Positions 1 through 8,416 of a stretch of 35,783 nt of DNA are shown piece by piece. The notes under the pieces were generated by a model, which saw only the letters and a program-made list of their open reading frames with translations, did not search any database and had not been told where the DNA came from. This stretch comes from Candidatus Zhuqueibacterota bacterium. Lineage in GTDB: Bacteria; Zhuqueibacterota; Zhuqueibacteria; Zhuqueibacterales; Zhuqueibacteraceae. Position numbers and translations under genes: made by a program. The stretch covers positions 1 to 35,783 of the forward strand of contig JAKEEU010000245.1 in the NCBI GenBank assembly GCA_022616415.1. Reading direction: 5' to 3'. Position 1 is the first letter of the stretch, and every line of letters begins with the position of its first letter.

Positions 1-343
1 AGCGGACGCCCCAGCCTAAAAAGCGTGAGAAAAGATACGGCGCTTCTTCGATGCTTTCGATGTCCTGCCAACGCAGGCGTTTCCGGATCAGGGCAAAACC
101 GAAGGAGATATCCGACTCGGTCAGCTCGATCGACAAACGGCGAAACATCCAAATCATGACACTGAGCGCCAATATGACGGCAACCAACAACATCTTGGGC
201 CACAGCGGCACCTGCGGCACGAAAACCAGCAGCAACAACACCACGAGATTGGAGACGAAGACGAAAAGGAGCAACAGCATGATCCACGACGCCATCGGCT
301 GCGACTCGCGATAAAGAATGTGCCGTCTTTGTTCAGCGTTCAT
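1..343 (-). CDS. Partial membrane protein, two N-terminal helices, C-terminus cut by window edge
   Basis: The frame opens with ATG at 343 on the minus strand and runs off the window start, so only the first ~114 residues are visible. A good ribosome binding site (AAGGGA) sits just before the ATG. After a short charged start (MNAEQRRHILYRESQPMAS) come two hydrophobic stretches, roughly residues 20-42 and 47-63, separated by VPQVPLWPK. A soluble part then begins with RLSIELTESDISFGF and RWQDIESIEEAP. Two helices followed by a beta-rich segment with an 'ELTESDI..G' and 'W.DIESIE' pattern resembles small bacterial PH-like (bPH) membrane proteins, but this is a shape resemblance only. The function is unknown. 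It lies 62 bases downstream of the TPR gene on the same strand and could be co-transcribed with it. Confidence 0.7.
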   Translation of the reverse strand, partial: MNAEQRRHILYRESQPMASWIMLLLLFVFVSNLVVLLLLVFVPQVPLWPKMLLVAVILALSVMIWMFRRLSIELTESDISFGFALIRKRLRWQDIESIEEAPYLFSRFLGWGVR

Positions 344-405
344 GTCCCTTCAAAAGTAAAAGCAGTGTAATCGGATGAAACAGAAGTGCACTGTAACCAT
401 TATGA

Positions 406-1080
406 TTAAAACTGCCGTTTCTCCGTCTTCCGTCTGCGTTCGCCAATAACAGCCGTGATCTTTGGAGGGCGTTCAGTAACGGCGGGTTTGAGGGGTTCTT
501 CCTGCTGCTCGAACTGCGAGGCGACTTTGTGGACGAACTGCACGACGTCGTCGTGAGGATTCAACGCCATCGCTTGCTCGCTGCACACCATCGCCGCGCC
601 GGGATTGCCCCGCATCACATACGTGAAAGCAAGGTTCGACCAAAAGCGTTCGTTGGCCGGCTCCAACCGAACGGATTTCTTCATGAGCGCCAGGCCTTTG
701 GCGTGCATGCCGCGCTCGTCCGACATTTTGCCCATGTAATGAATGGCCGCCGGGTGATCCGGATGCCGTTGATAGAGCCGGCGGATCAATTGCCACGCTT
801 CTTCCTGCCGCTCTTGCAGGCAAAGACAGTTGGCGAGCTGTACGTGATGCTCGACGCCGTCGTCGTCGAGCGCTATGGCCCGCCGCAGATACTGCTCGGC
901 GCTTTTCAATTTCCAGATGCCGATTTGCAGCCTGCCGACGTATTCACAAACGACGGCGCGAGCCGTAACGGGCAAGCTTTCGTCTTGAATGATGTCTTCG
1001 AAAACAGCAACAGCTTTTTTGATTTTTCCCGACTCCCAATATTTTTCCGCTTCAGCAAAACGATGATCGTCTCTGCGCAT
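406..1080 (-). CDS. TPR-repeat protein, 224 aa
   Basis: I place the start at ATG 1080 (MRRDDHRFAEAEKYWESGKI), preceded by AAGGAAAGGG; the frame is open further upstream but that part overlaps nrdJ and reads as noise. The protein has several tandem helical TPR units: one at residues ~5-35 (AEKYWESGKIKKAVAVFEDI), one around YVGRLQIGIWKLKSAEQYLR, then ANCLCLQERQEEAWQLIRRL, MGKMSDERGMHAKGLALMKK and LAFTYVMRGNPGAAMVCSEQ. Each ends in an alanine/leucine-rich second helix. The last 40 residues are polar and basic. There is no signal peptide, so it is probably a cytosolic protein-protein interaction scaffold. The partner is unknown. It has its own likely promoter at 1121-1149 and is not obviously tied to nrdJ upstream. 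Confidence 0.85.
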   Translation of the reverse strand: MRRDDHRFAEAEKYWESGKIKKAVAVFEDIIQDESLPVTARAVVCEYVGRLQIGIWKLKSAEQYLRRAIALDDDGVEHHVQLANCLCLQERQEEAWQLIRRLYQRHPDHPAAIHYMGKMSDERGMHAKGLALMKKSVRLEPANERFWSNLAFTYVMRGNPGAAMVCSEQAMALNPHDDVVQFVHKVASQFEQQEEPLKPAVTERPPKITAVIGERRRKTEKRQF

Positions 1081-1120
1081 GTTATCCGACCCTTTCCTTG
1101 AATTTATGACATTCAAAAAG

Positions 1121-1149
1121 ATATAAGATCGACAATAAATTGCAAGCAA
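1121..1149 (-). promoter_or_regulatory. Sigma70-like promoter for the TPR gene
   Basis: On the minus strand TTGCTT (1149-1144) is followed by a 17-base spacer and TTATAT (1126-1121), 41 bases before the ATG at 1080. The match is moderate, but spacing and position fit, and two other promoters in this window have the same 17-base spacing. Confidence 0.45.
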
Positions 1150-1194
1150 AAACTTTGCAAGGTTTTGCGCGTGTGAACTTTTTGCAATATAATG

Positions 1195-1245
1195 ACAAAG
1201 GGCATCCGGCCCGACCGTTGCGGTTTGGCGCAAGATGCCCTTTGT
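1195..1245 (-). terminator. Stem-loop downstream of nrdJ, possible terminator
   Basis: Perfect 12-bp arms (ACAAAGGGCATC at 1195-1206 and GATGCCCTTTGT at 1234-1245) enclose a second small hairpin (TTGCG/CGCAA, 1218-1233). The structure lies 60-110 bases after the nrdJ stop. There is no clear T-run on the minus strand, so it may slow or protect the transcript rather than terminate it cleanly. Confidence 0.4.
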
Positions 1246-1304
1246 CTTAGGGTTAAGGATAGTGTGGAAGCACGAAGCAAATGATGTAAGAGTCAATTGC
1301 GCAA

Positions 1305-4148
1305 TCACGAGCACCCGCTCGTCGAGCCGCAGTTGACGCATTTGTAGCAACTGCCGCTGCGCACCATGACGCTGCCGCAATCGTGACACGGCGGCGCGTC
1401 GGATTGGCTTGCGAATATTTTCTGCTCGAGCTCGCGCGCGGCGCCATGGCGCGGCGCGGCTTTGGCCGCGGTGCCGTTCGCCTTTTCTTCGACCGGTTCC
1501 GCGAGCACCTGCGACCGCTCTTCCTCAGGCAAAAATTTCAGCGCCAGCCAGCGGAAGATGTAATCCATGATGCTCTTGGCAATCGGAATCTGCGGATTGT
1601 TGGTGAAGCCGGAAGGCTCGAAGCGCGTGTGCGTAAACTTGCGCACGAACACTTGCAGCGGCACGCCGTATTGCAGCGCCAGCGAAATGGAGGTCGCGAA
1701 CGCATCCATCAAGCCCGAAACCACCGAGCCTTCTTTGGCCATCACCACGAAAATTTCGCCCGGGGTGCCGTCTTCGTACATGCCGACGGTGAGGTAGCCC
1801 TCGTGGCCGGCAATGCTGAATTTGTGCGTGATGGAATTGCGTTCATCCGGCAAGCGGCGGCGCGCCGGCTTGGAACTGGTTACTCGTTGCTGATCACTAA
1901 TTACTGATAATTGATCACTGCTGACTGATGACTTGCTACCGGGAGTATCCAAACTGGTGGACAGCGGCTGCGTGCGCTTGCAGCCGTCGCGATAAATCGC
2001 AATCGCCTTCAAGCCGAGCTTCCACGCTTCGAGGTAGGTGCTCGCAATATCCTCCGGCGTCACCTCGTTCGGCATGTTGACGGTTTTCGAGATGGCGCCG
2101 GAAATGAACGGCTGCACCGCGGCCATCATCTTCACATGGCCCATGTAATGAATCGAGCGGCTGCCGTTCGCCGGCTTGAAGGCGCAATCGAACACCGGCA
2201 AATGTTCCGGCTTCAATCCCGGCGCGCCTTCGATCGTGTCGTTCTTGTCGATGTGCGCCAGAATCGTTTTGATTTGTTCCGGCGCATAAGCCAGCTTGCG
2301 CAACGCTTCAGGCACGGTTTGGTTGACGATCTTCATCATGCCGCCGCCGACCAGGCGTTTGTATTTCACCAGCGCGATATCCGGCTCGACGCCGGTGGTG
2401 TCGCAATCCATCATGAAGCCGATGGTTCCGGTCGGCGCCAGCACCGTCACCTGCGCATTTTTGTAGCCGTACTCGCTGCCGAGGGCATAAGCGTCATCCC
2501 AAACTTTTTTGGCGGCTTGAAAAAGCTCGGAAGAAATCAACGAACGGTCGATCTTGCTCACGTAGTCGCTGTGCTTCTTGATGACGTTAAGCATCGGCTT
2601 GCGATTGGTTTCAAAAGCCGGGAACGGACCGAGCTTGCTGGCGATGAGCGCCGAAGTTTTATAGGCCTGCCCGCACATCAACGCGGTAATCGCTGCGGCT
2701 TGCGCCCGCCCGGCGTCGCTGTCATAAGCAACGCCGGCGGCCATCAACAGCGCGCCGAGATTGGCATAGCCCAAGCCCAGCGTCCGATAGAGGTGGCTGT
2801 TGCGCTCGATTGCCGGCGTCGGATAGCTGGCGTTGCTGACGATGATCTCTTGCGCGAGAATGCTGATGTGCGACGCGTGCTTGAACGCTTCGATGTCAAG
2901 CTCGCCGCTTTCTTTGCGAAGCTTCATGAGATTGAGCGAGGCGAGATTGCACGCGGTGTCGTCGAGAAAAACGTACTCGCTGCACGGGTTGCTGGCGTTG
3001 ATGCGGCCGCTGTTTGAGCAAGTGTGCCAGGCGTTGGTCGTGGTGTCGAACTGCATGCCAGGATCGCCGCACAACCATGCCGCTTCGGCAATTTGGTGCA
3101 TGAGATCGCGCGCGCGATAGGTATCCATCGTTTCGCCGGTGGTGACCGCACGGGTTTGCCAAACCCTGTCGCTCTCCGCCGCGCGCATGAACTCGTCGGT
3201 CACGCGCACACTGTGATTGGCGTTCTGAAAGAAAATCGAATTATAGGCCTCGCCGTTGAACGAGCCGTCATAACCGGCGTCGATCAGCGACCACGCCTTT
3301 TTCTCTTCGCTGGCTTTGCAGTTGATGAACTCAACGATATCGGGATGGTCGGCATTAAGAATGACCATCTTGGCGGCGCGGCGCGTTTTGCCGCCGCTTT
3401 TGATCACGCCCGCGAACGCATCGTAGCCGCGCATGAAGCTCACCGGGCCGCTGGCAATACCGCCGCTCGACAATTTTTCCCTCGAAGAGCGTAATGTCGA
3501 GAGATTGGAGCCGGTGCCCGAGCCCCATTTGAACAACATGCCCTCGGTCTTGGCCAATTCAAGAATCGATTCCATCCGGTCCTCGACGGAATTAATAAAA
3601 CAAGCCGAGCACTGCGGTTTTTCCTCAATTCCGGTGTTGAACCACACCGGGCTGTTGAATGCCAATTTTTGGTTCACCAACAGATGCGCCAACTCTTCAT
3701 AGAAAATATTGGCGTCGTCGAGCGTGGCAAAATAGCCGCCGCGCTCTCCCCACTTGCGAATGGTGCGCGCGACGCGGTCGATCAGTTGCCGGACGCTGGT
3801 CTCGCGATTGGGGGTGCCGAGCTTGCCGTTGAAATATTTGCTCACCACCACATTCGTCGCCATTTGCGACCAGGTGGCCGGCACTTCCACGTCTTTTTGC
3901 TCGAAAACTTTTTCGCCTTTTTCGTTGGTGATAACGGCGCTCCGGCGCTCCCAGGTTAGTTCGTCAAAAGGATGGCGAGCGCCGGCGGTAAAAAGGCGGT
4001 TGAGGGTAAGGCCTTTGCCCTTTTCGGTTGGAGCCGGCCTGGAGATGGTTTGAGAAACGGCCCCGTGGTTATTGGCCCCGTCATCCGTGACTTGAGCACT
4101 GACTTCGAGGTTGTCAAAACTGGGGGACGATTGCAGCTTTGAGGCCAT
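1305..4148 (-). CDS. nrdJ: Adenosylcobalamin-dependent (class II) ribonucleoside-diphosphate reductase, 947 aa
   Basis: Reduces ribonucleotides to deoxyribonucleotides using adenosylcobalamin as radical source, so it needs no oxygen and no NrdB subunit. The start is ATG 4148, right after the strong site GGAGGAAAG; an upstream in-frame extension lacks this. The active-site pattern is clear: NPCSE gives the thiyl-radical Cys389 and Glu391, DTACNLASLNL gives Cys400, and QCSACF gives Cys183 as the redox partner. The Cys389-Cys400 spacing of 11 matches the known class II enzyme of Thermotoga. The C-terminus carries a zinc-ribbon/redox tail (CHDCGSVMV ... CYKCVNCGSTSGCS), usual for NrdJ. Residues ~740-759 are a low-complexity insert (QLSVISDQ) encoded by a palindromic repeat, between the catalytic barrel and the C-terminal domain. 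It is transcribed alone from the promoter at 4307-4335. Confidence 0.97.
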   Translation of the reverse strand: MASKLQSSPSFDNLEVSAQVTDDGANNHGAVSQTISRPAPTEKGKGLTLNRLFTAGARHPFDELTWERRSAVITNEKGEKVFEQKDVEVPATWSQMATNVVVSKYFNGKLGTPNRETSVRQLIDRVARTIRKWGERGGYFATLDDANIFYEELAHLLVNQKLAFNSPVWFNTGIEEKPQCSACFINSVEDRMESILELAKTEGMLFKWGSGTGSNLSTLRSSREKLSSGGIASGPVSFMRGYDAFAGVIKSGGKTRRAAKMVILNADHPDIVEFINCKASEEKKAWSLIDAGYDGSFNGEAYNSIFFQNANHSVRVTDEFMRAAESDRVWQTRAVTTGETMDTYRARDLMHQIAEAAWLCGDPGMQFDTTTNAWHTCSNSGRINASNPCSEYVFLDDTACNLASLNLMKLRKESGELDIEAFKHASHISILAQEIIVSNASYPTPAIERNSHLYRTLGLGYANLGALLMAAGVAYDSDAGRAQAAAITALMCGQAYKTSALIASKLGPFPAFETNRKPMLNVIKKHSDYVSKIDRSLISSELFQAAKKVWDDAYALGSEYGYKNAQVTVLAPTGTIGFMMDCDTTGVEPDIALVKYKRLVGGGMMKIVNQTVPEALRKLAYAPEQIKTILAHIDKNDTIEGAPGLKPEHLPVFDCAFKPANGSRSIHYMGHVKMMAAVQPFISGAISKTVNMPNEVTPEDIASTYLEAWKLGLKAIAIYRDGCKRTQPLSTSLDTPGSKSSVSSDQLSVISDQQRVTSSKPARRRLPDERNSITHKFSIAGHEGYLTVGMYEDGTPGEIFVVMAKEGSVVSGLMDAFATSISLALQYGVPLQVFVRKFTHTRFEPSGFTNNPQIPIAKSIMDYIFRWLALKFLPEEERSQVLAEPVEEKANGTAAKAAPRHGAARELEQKIFASQSDAPPCHDCGSVMVRSGSCYKCVNCGSTSGCS
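1873..1933. repeat. Palindromic TGATCACT/CTGATAATT-type repeat translated inside nrdJ
   Basis: A ~60-base run rich in TGATCA, ACTGATAA and ACTGACTGATGA words interrupts nrdJ without breaking its frame. On the coding strand it translates to the pattern SSDQLSVISDQQRV. QLSVISDQ-like peptides are the usual translation of short dispersed repeats in several bacterial groups (family knowledge). It falls in the linker between the reductase core and C-terminal domain, where extra residues should be tolerated. Confidence 0.7.
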
Positions 4149-4263
4149 GTGCTTTCCTCCATGAAAGGCGTCTGTACGCTTCGGGTGCAAAGATCCGTCT
4201 CCGTCTGGTCGCGCCGCAGCGAGCGAATTTGCACGAAGGCCAGCAACGCGGTGAATGTTCGTA

Positions 4264-4289
4264 TCCCGATTTTCCTTATGAGATCGGGA
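4264..4289. promoter_or_regulatory. Inverted repeat in the nrdJ 5' leader
   Basis: TCCCGAT (4264-4270) and ATCGGGA (4283-4289) form 7-bp arms around a 12-base loop, just downstream of the predicted nrdJ promoter and more than 100 bases before the ATG. It could be an operator or a leader hairpin. It does not match the NrdR box pattern, and I see no cobalamin riboswitch in the 5' leader. Confidence 0.3.
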
Positions 4290-4306
4290 CATTGTTGCCG
4301 GAGTAC

Positions 4307-4335
4307 AATATAAGTCGCCGATTTGTAATAATCAA
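4307..4335 (-). promoter_or_regulatory. nrdJ: Sigma70-like promoter for nrdJ
   Basis: On the minus strand TTGATT (4335-4330), a 17-base spacer, then TATATT (4312-4307). The -10 matches five of six consensus bases. It gives a leader of about 150 bases before the nrdJ ATG at 4148, which contains the inverted repeat at 4264-4289. Confidence 0.55.
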
Positions 4336-4468
4336 GGAAAATTTTAAAAAAATTCAAGATATTGTATACCTTAGCTGCAAACACCCAATAGGTTGATATT
4401 AAAATGGTGTTTAAAAAACCACCATTTATTCAATTACTACTGGAAGAATAAAAAAACCGAGAACGACC

Positions 4469-4493
4469 ATAATGCCCCGAGCGCCGGCATTAT
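4469..4493. other. Stem-loop between nrdJ promoter region and doxX, possible terminator
   Basis: ATAATGCC and GGCATTAT form perfect 8-bp arms around a 9-base G+C-rich loop. On the minus strand it is followed 12 bases later by a run of seven T (4458-4452), so it could end the doxX transcript. The rest of 4384-4672 is A+T-rich and holds no gene I can support. Confidence 0.35.
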
Positions 4494-4588
4494 CCCAATA
4501 AAAAACGCTTGTAATCGAATCCATCATCAAATTTGATTGCAACTGCTTCAGTGGCAGGCTCGACAACAAAATGCAAAATCAGGGTGGC

Positions 4589-4627
4589 AATCAGCCCCTA
4601 ATTCTTTTGGGGATTTCAGGGCTGATT
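4589..4627. repeat. Inverted repeat downstream of the DoxX gene
   Basis: AATCAGCCC (4589-4597) pairs with GGGCTGATT (4619-4627), and an inner CCCC/GGGG pairing is possible. It begins 46 bases after the doxX stop codon. No T-run follows. Probably a transcript-end structure or a short palindromic repeat. Confidence 0.35.
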
Positions 4628-4672
4628 TGGGGTGATTGGTGTGGGCTTACAGAAATTTTTCAACCGGCGAGC

Positions 4673-5080
4673 TTATGGTTGAGGCTTGTTCAAATTGTCC
4701 ACGCTGTAAGGCCCGGTGCCGGTTTGCGTAATCATCAAGGCAGCGCCGGCCATGATGAAGTTCTTGAAGAAATTGGCCGTCTCGACTTCCGCGGCCATGG
4801 CGTCAGACACGCCCCAGAAGCGGTGCATGACAAAGGCCGTTGCCAACAGAAAAGCTGTGACCAGCCAGGCGCCGATTTTGCCGCGAAAACCGACCAGAAC
4901 GGAAATCGCGCCGAGAACGAGCACGAGGCCGGAAAGAATCACGCTCGCTTGCGGCAGCGGCACACCTTTGACCGTGGCGTAACTGACCATGGCGGGCATA
5001 TACAAGAAGTGATTCGACCCCATGATGATCAGCGGCAGCGCATATAAAATTCTGCCCGCCAGAAAAATGTAGTTGTTCAT
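4673..5080 (-). CDS. DoxX-family membrane protein, 135 aa
   Basis: A small inner-membrane protein with four hydrophobic segments at about residues 4-26, 43-64, 70-88 and 105-122. The DoxX pattern is visible: an N-terminal AGRILYALPLIIMGSNHF helix, the GLVLVLGAISVLVGF helix, then the ATAFVMHRFWG helix with a conserved His, and an NFFKNFIMAGAALMI last helix. DoxX proteins are linked to quinone or thiosulfate oxidation in some archaea and to redox stress in others; which applies here cannot be told. The start at ATG 5080 follows an excellent site, GAGGAGGAAAC. The gene stands alone, diverging from the SDR gene, with 241 bases between the two start codons. Confidence 0.88.
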   Translation of the reverse strand: MNNYIFLAGRILYALPLIIMGSNHFLYMPAMVSYATVKGVPLPQASVILSGLVLVLGAISVLVGFRGKIGAWLVTAFLLATAFVMHRFWGVSDAMAAEVETANFFKNFIMAGAALMITQTGTGPYSVDNLNKPQP

Positions 5081-5262
5081 GTTTCCTCCTCACGCGCTCG
5101 AAAAGCGTGTTTTAGGTACAACCGTGATTTGAAAGGCATGGTTTCCCCATCGGTATATTTGAGTTGCCTTGGGCGACCGCCTGAAAATTAAATTGTTCCA
5201 TAGTAGCAAAAAACAAAGTTTTTGTCAAGCAAAATTTGCGGGATGGGGATTTTGCATGAAGC

Positions 5263-5291
5263 TTGACAATATCGGCTGGCTGTCCTATATT
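5263..5291 (+). promoter_or_regulatory. Near-consensus sigma70 promoter for the SDR gene
   Basis: TTGACA (5263-5268), exactly 17 bases, then TATATT (5286-5291), 30 bases before the ATG at 5322. The -35 is a perfect consensus match and the -10 differs at one base. This is the strongest promoter in the window and indicates a housekeeping sigma factor with the usual specificity. Confidence 0.8.
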
Positions 5292-5321
5292 AAGCCCGAA
5301 CGGCTAAACCAGGAGCACAAC

Positions 5322-6071
5322 ATGAAACCTCTCGAAAATCAAATCGCCATCGTCACCGGCGCCTCGAGCGGCATTGGCGAGGCGACGGCATTGGCGTTGG
5401 CGGAAGCCGGGGCTAAAGTCGCACTGGCGGCGCGGCGCAAAGATCGGCTGGGAAATGTCAAAAAGAAAATTGACGGCGTGGGCGGCGAAGCGCTGCTCGT
5501 TCAAACCGACGTGAGCGCGCGCGAGCAAGTAGAAGTGATGGTGGGACAGACAAAAAAGAAATGGGGGCGGGTCGATATTCTCGTCAACAATGCCGGCGTG
5601 ATGTTGCTATCGTTTATGGAAAAGCTGAAACTCGATGAATGGGAGAGGATGATCGACGTCAATTTGAAAGGCACGCTCTATGGCATTGCAGCGGTGCTGC
5701 CGATCATGCGCGAGCAGAAAAGCGGGCACATCGTCAATATCTCATCTGACGCGGATCGCAAGGTTTTTCACGGCAGCGCGGTTTATAGCGCGACGAAGGC
5801 CGCAGTGACGCTGCTCTCAGAAGGCTTGCGTTTCGAGCTGGCCTTGGAGAAAATGCCGATTCGCGTTACCTCGATTTCCGCCGGCGCGGTGACGACCGAG
5901 CTGGCGAAGCATATTACCGACAAGGATATTTTCGAGGTGTTCAGAACGCACCCGCCCATCGAATTTATGAAAGCCGCGGACGTGGCCGCCGCGGTGCTGT
6001 TCGCCGTGATGCAGCCGCCGCACGTGGATATCAACAACATTTTGGTGCGGCCGACGGAGCAGGCAACGTAG
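5322..6071 (+). CDS. Short-chain dehydrogenase/reductase (SDR), 249 aa
   Basis: A classical NAD(P)-dependent oxidoreductase of cytosolic type. The Rossmann motif TGASSGIG is at residues 12-19, NNAG at 89-92, and the catalytic residues are Ser141/142, Tyr155 and Lys159 (YSATK). Two arginines after the second strand (AARRKDRL) suggest a preference for NADP(H). The C-terminal part (SAGAVTTELAKHITD) is typical of the YdfG/serine dehydrogenase-like cluster; the substrate cannot be assigned. The start is ATG 5322, after AGGAG at a normal distance; the open frame reaches back to 5169 but runs through the promoter. It is monocistronic as far as I can see, with a weak stem-loop (AGGGAACC...GGTCCCT) after the stop. 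Confidence 0.92.
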   Translation: MKPLENQIAIVTGASSGIGEATALALAEAGAKVALAARRKDRLGNVKKKIDGVGGEALLVQTDVSAREQVEVMVGQTKKKWGRVDILVNNAGVMLLSFMEKLKLDEWERMIDVNLKGTLYGIAAVLPIMREQKSGHIVNISSDADRKVFHGSAVYSATKAAVTLLSEGLRFELALEKMPIRVTSISAGAVTTELAKHITDKDIFEVFRTHPPIEFMKAADVAAAVLFAVMQPPHVDINNILVRPTEQAT

Positions 6072-6233
6072 TTCCTAAATTTTGCAACGAAAAGGGAACC
6101 GCAACGAAAGTGGTCCCTGCTTTTGGCGTTCCAGGCCTTTACAAAATTTCGCTTGCTCGCCATACAAATGTTTCGTACTTTCCAGTGGTATTTTGTTATA
6201 CCCTGCATTCTCCACAATTAAATTGAAAATCAA

Positions 6234-6935
6234 ATGTCTTTTCATATCAACGCCAAGCCCGGCGACATCGCCGAGACCATTCTCCTGCCGGGAGATCCGT
6301 TGCGGGCAAAGTATGTTGCCGAAACCATGCTGGAACAAGCTGCGTGCTACAACCAAGTGCGCGGCATGTACGGCTTTACCGGAACATATAAGGGCAAAAG
6401 AGTTTCGATCCAAGGCACGGGCATGGGCATTCCTTCCATTGCGATTTACGCCAACGAGCTGATCTCGTCATTTCACGTGCGCCGGCTGATTAGAGTGGGA
6501 AGCTGCGGCGCCATTCAGCCGGATTTGAAGCTCAGGGATATCATCTTGGCGATGTCTGCGTGCACGGATTCGAGCTTCAACAAGTTGCGCTTTCAGGGAA
6601 TGGATTATGCGCCAACCGCGAGCTTTCGGTTGCTCAAAAATGCTTATGACACGGCGATGCGCAGAGGAATCGAGATAAAAACCGGCAATATTCTGAGCAG
6701 CGATAATTTCTATAATGCCGATCCGGAACAGTGGAAGCTTTGGGCGGCTTACGGCGTGCTGGCGATAGAAATGGAGAGCGCCGCACTCTACACAATTGCG
6801 GCGCAGCACAAGGTCGAGGCGTTGTCCATTTTGACGGTATCGGACAGCCTGGTGACCGGCGAAGAAGAGCCGGCGGCAGCGCGCGAGAAAGCTTTTACGC
6901 AGATGTTCGAGATTGCGCTGGAGATTGCTGAATAA
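6234..6935 (+). CDS. deoD: DeoD-type purine nucleoside phosphorylase, 233 aa
   Basis: Splits purine (deoxy)nucleosides with phosphate to give the free base and ribose-1-phosphate. It aligns along its full length with the hexameric E. coli enzyme. His5 starts the HINA motif, LPGDPLRAKY is the phosphate-binding start, RVGSCGA lies at 87-93, EMESAALY at 179-186 forms the ribose site, and the catalytic pair Asp204 (TVSDS) and Arg217 falls at exactly the E. coli numbering. There is no good ribosome site before ATG 6234. The stop is only two bases before the radical SAM gene, so the two are almost certainly co-translated. That pairing is unusual for deoD, which normally sits with deoxyribose genes, and suggests a role in clearing 5'-deoxyadenosine or related by-products. 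Confidence 0.95.
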   Translation: MSFHINAKPGDIAETILLPGDPLRAKYVAETMLEQAACYNQVRGMYGFTGTYKGKRVSIQGTGMGIPSIAIYANELISSFHVRRLIRVGSCGAIQPDLKLRDIILAMSACTDSSFNKLRFQGMDYAPTASFRLLKNAYDTAMRRGIEIKTGNILSSDNFYNADPEQWKLWAAYGVLAIEMESAALYTIAAQHKVEALSILTVSDSLVTGEEEPAAAREKAFTQMFEIALEIAE

Positions 6936-6937
6936 AA

Positions 6938-8407
6938 ATGATCATTCTCTACAATCCCCCCAGCAGCGCCTCGCGAAAACCGCATCTGCCTATGTCGCTG
7001 CTGGCCGTGGCGTCGCTGCTGGAACGCAAATATGAGTACGAAATCATCGATGGCAACTTGGTGGATGACCCGGTGGCGCGCATGATCGAGATCGGCAAGA
7101 CGAAAAAAGTCACCGCCATCGGTGTCACCGTCATGCCCGGCCCGCAGTTGAACCATGCCGTGCCGCATTCCCAGCGCCTCAAGGCCGCATTGCCGGATGT
7201 TCCCATCGTTTGGGGAGGTTATTTCCCCTCGCAACACGACGATACGGTTCTGCGCGAGGATTATGTCGATTTCTGCGTCCGCAGCCAGGGTGAGCAAACT
7301 TTTCTCGAGCTGGTGCGCGTGCTCGATAAAGGCGGCGCACTTTCGTCAATTCCCGGCCTGAGTTATAAAGAAAACCGAAACATCAAGAAAAATCCCAATC
7401 GGGCGCTCATTCCGCTCGATGATCTTCCCGGCTGGCCTTATGAGAAAATTCCGATGCCGCGGTACTTGCACAAGCAATATTTGGGCAATCGGGTCGGCAC
7501 GCATAACACCTCTTTCGGGTGTCCGTTTGCCTGTAATTTCTGCGCCGTCGTCGGCATGTCCAACCGGCGATGGCTGGCGGAGTCGCCGGCGCGTATGGCG
7601 CGCATTGTCAAATTTCAGCACGACCGGTATGGCGCGGATGCCATCCAGTTTCACGATATGGATTTTTTTATTTCCGAACCGCGCACGGCAGAGTTCGCCG
7701 AGCGAATTTCCGGACTGGAAATGAGTTGGTGGGCGTTGGGCCGGGTGGACGAGCTGATGCGCTACAGCGAGGCCACGTGGAAAAAAATGAAGACCAGCGG
7801 ATTAAAGATGGTCTTCAGCGGCGCCGAGTCGGGTTCCAATGAGCTGCTCAAGCGGATGAACAAAGGCGGTCAGGCCACGGCGGAATTGACGCTCGAGCTG
7901 GCCAAGCGTATGAAGTCTTTCGGCATCGTGCCCGAGTTCTCGTTCGTGATGGGTAACCCGCCCGATCCCCTCGAGGACATCCGCGCGACCTTCGCGTTCA
8001 TTCGCCGGATCAAAAGAGTCAATCCTCACACCGAAGTCATTTTGTATATCTACACGCCGGTTCCTCTTGAAGGAACTTTGTACGAGGAGGCCAGAGCCAT
8101 GGGCTTCAAGTTCCCCGAAACTCTGGCGGAATGGGTTAGCGGCGATTGGCGCAAATTCTCCATACGGCGCGATCCGCATACGCCGTGGATCAATCCTCGC
8201 ATCAAGAGAGCCGTCCGCGGTTTTGAGAGCGTGTTGAACGCATACTATCCAACGGTGACTGATAAAAAACTAACCGGATTCAAACGGACGGTGCTGCGCC
8301 TGTTGGGTGGTTGGCGTTATCACACGCGCTTTTATTGGTTACCGCTCGAGCTGCGGGCGTTTCACAAATTTTTTCGCTATCAACGCCCGGAGACCACCGG
8401 CTTTTGA
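6938..8407 (+). CDS. B12-binding-domain radical SAM protein, 489 aa
   Basis: The N-terminal ~150 residues have the Rossmann-like shape of a cobalamin-binding domain (IILYNPPSS, EIIDGNLVDDP, VWGGYFPS), though the DxHxxG cobalt-ligand motif is missing, as in many members of this class. The radical SAM core follows with the cluster motif Cys195-x3-Cys199-x2-Cys202 (GCPFACNFC). Further elements are FHDMDFF, GAESGSNELLKRMNKG and VMGNPPDP. The last ~90 residues form a basic helical tail. Such enzymes (BchE/P-methylase/MiaB-like group) methylate or rearrange unreactive carbons or act in lipid and glycan tailoring. The substrate is not readable from sequence. It is translationally coupled to deoD upstream and lies 9 bases before the methyltransferase. 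Confidence 0.9.
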   Translation: MIILYNPPSSASRKPHLPMSLLAVASLLERKYEYEIIDGNLVDDPVARMIEIGKTKKVTAIGVTVMPGPQLNHAVPHSQRLKAALPDVPIVWGGYFPSQHDDTVLREDYVDFCVRSQGEQTFLELVRVLDKGGALSSIPGLSYKENRNIKKNPNRALIPLDDLPGWPYEKIPMPRYLHKQYLGNRVGTHNTSFGCPFACNFCAVVGMSNRRWLAESPARMARIVKFQHDRYGADAIQFHDMDFFISEPRTAEFAERISGLEMSWWALGRVDELMRYSEATWKKMKTSGLKMVFSGAESGSNELLKRMNKGGQATAELTLELAKRMKSFGIVPEFSFVMGNPPDPLEDIRATFAFIRRIKRVNPHTEVILYIYTPVPLEGTLYEEARAMGFKFPETLAEWVSGDWRKFSIRRDPHTPWINPRIKRAVRGFESVLNAYYPTVTDKKLTGFKRTVLRLLGGWRYHTRFYWLPLELRAFHKFFRYQRPETTGF

Positions 8408-8416
8408 CGGCGTTTC

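Noticed and set aside
4149..4330. Cobalamin riboswitch or NrdR boxes upstream of nrdJ
   Set aside because: I could not find the B12-box pattern or the 16-base NrdR palindrome; only a plain 7-bp inverted repeat is present. Class II reductases are also not normally repressed by B12.
6072..6233. Promoter and terminator for deoD
   Set aside because: A weak stem-loop (AGGGAACC...GGTCCCT) and a GTTATA word are present, but no -35/-10 pair with good spacing could be supported.
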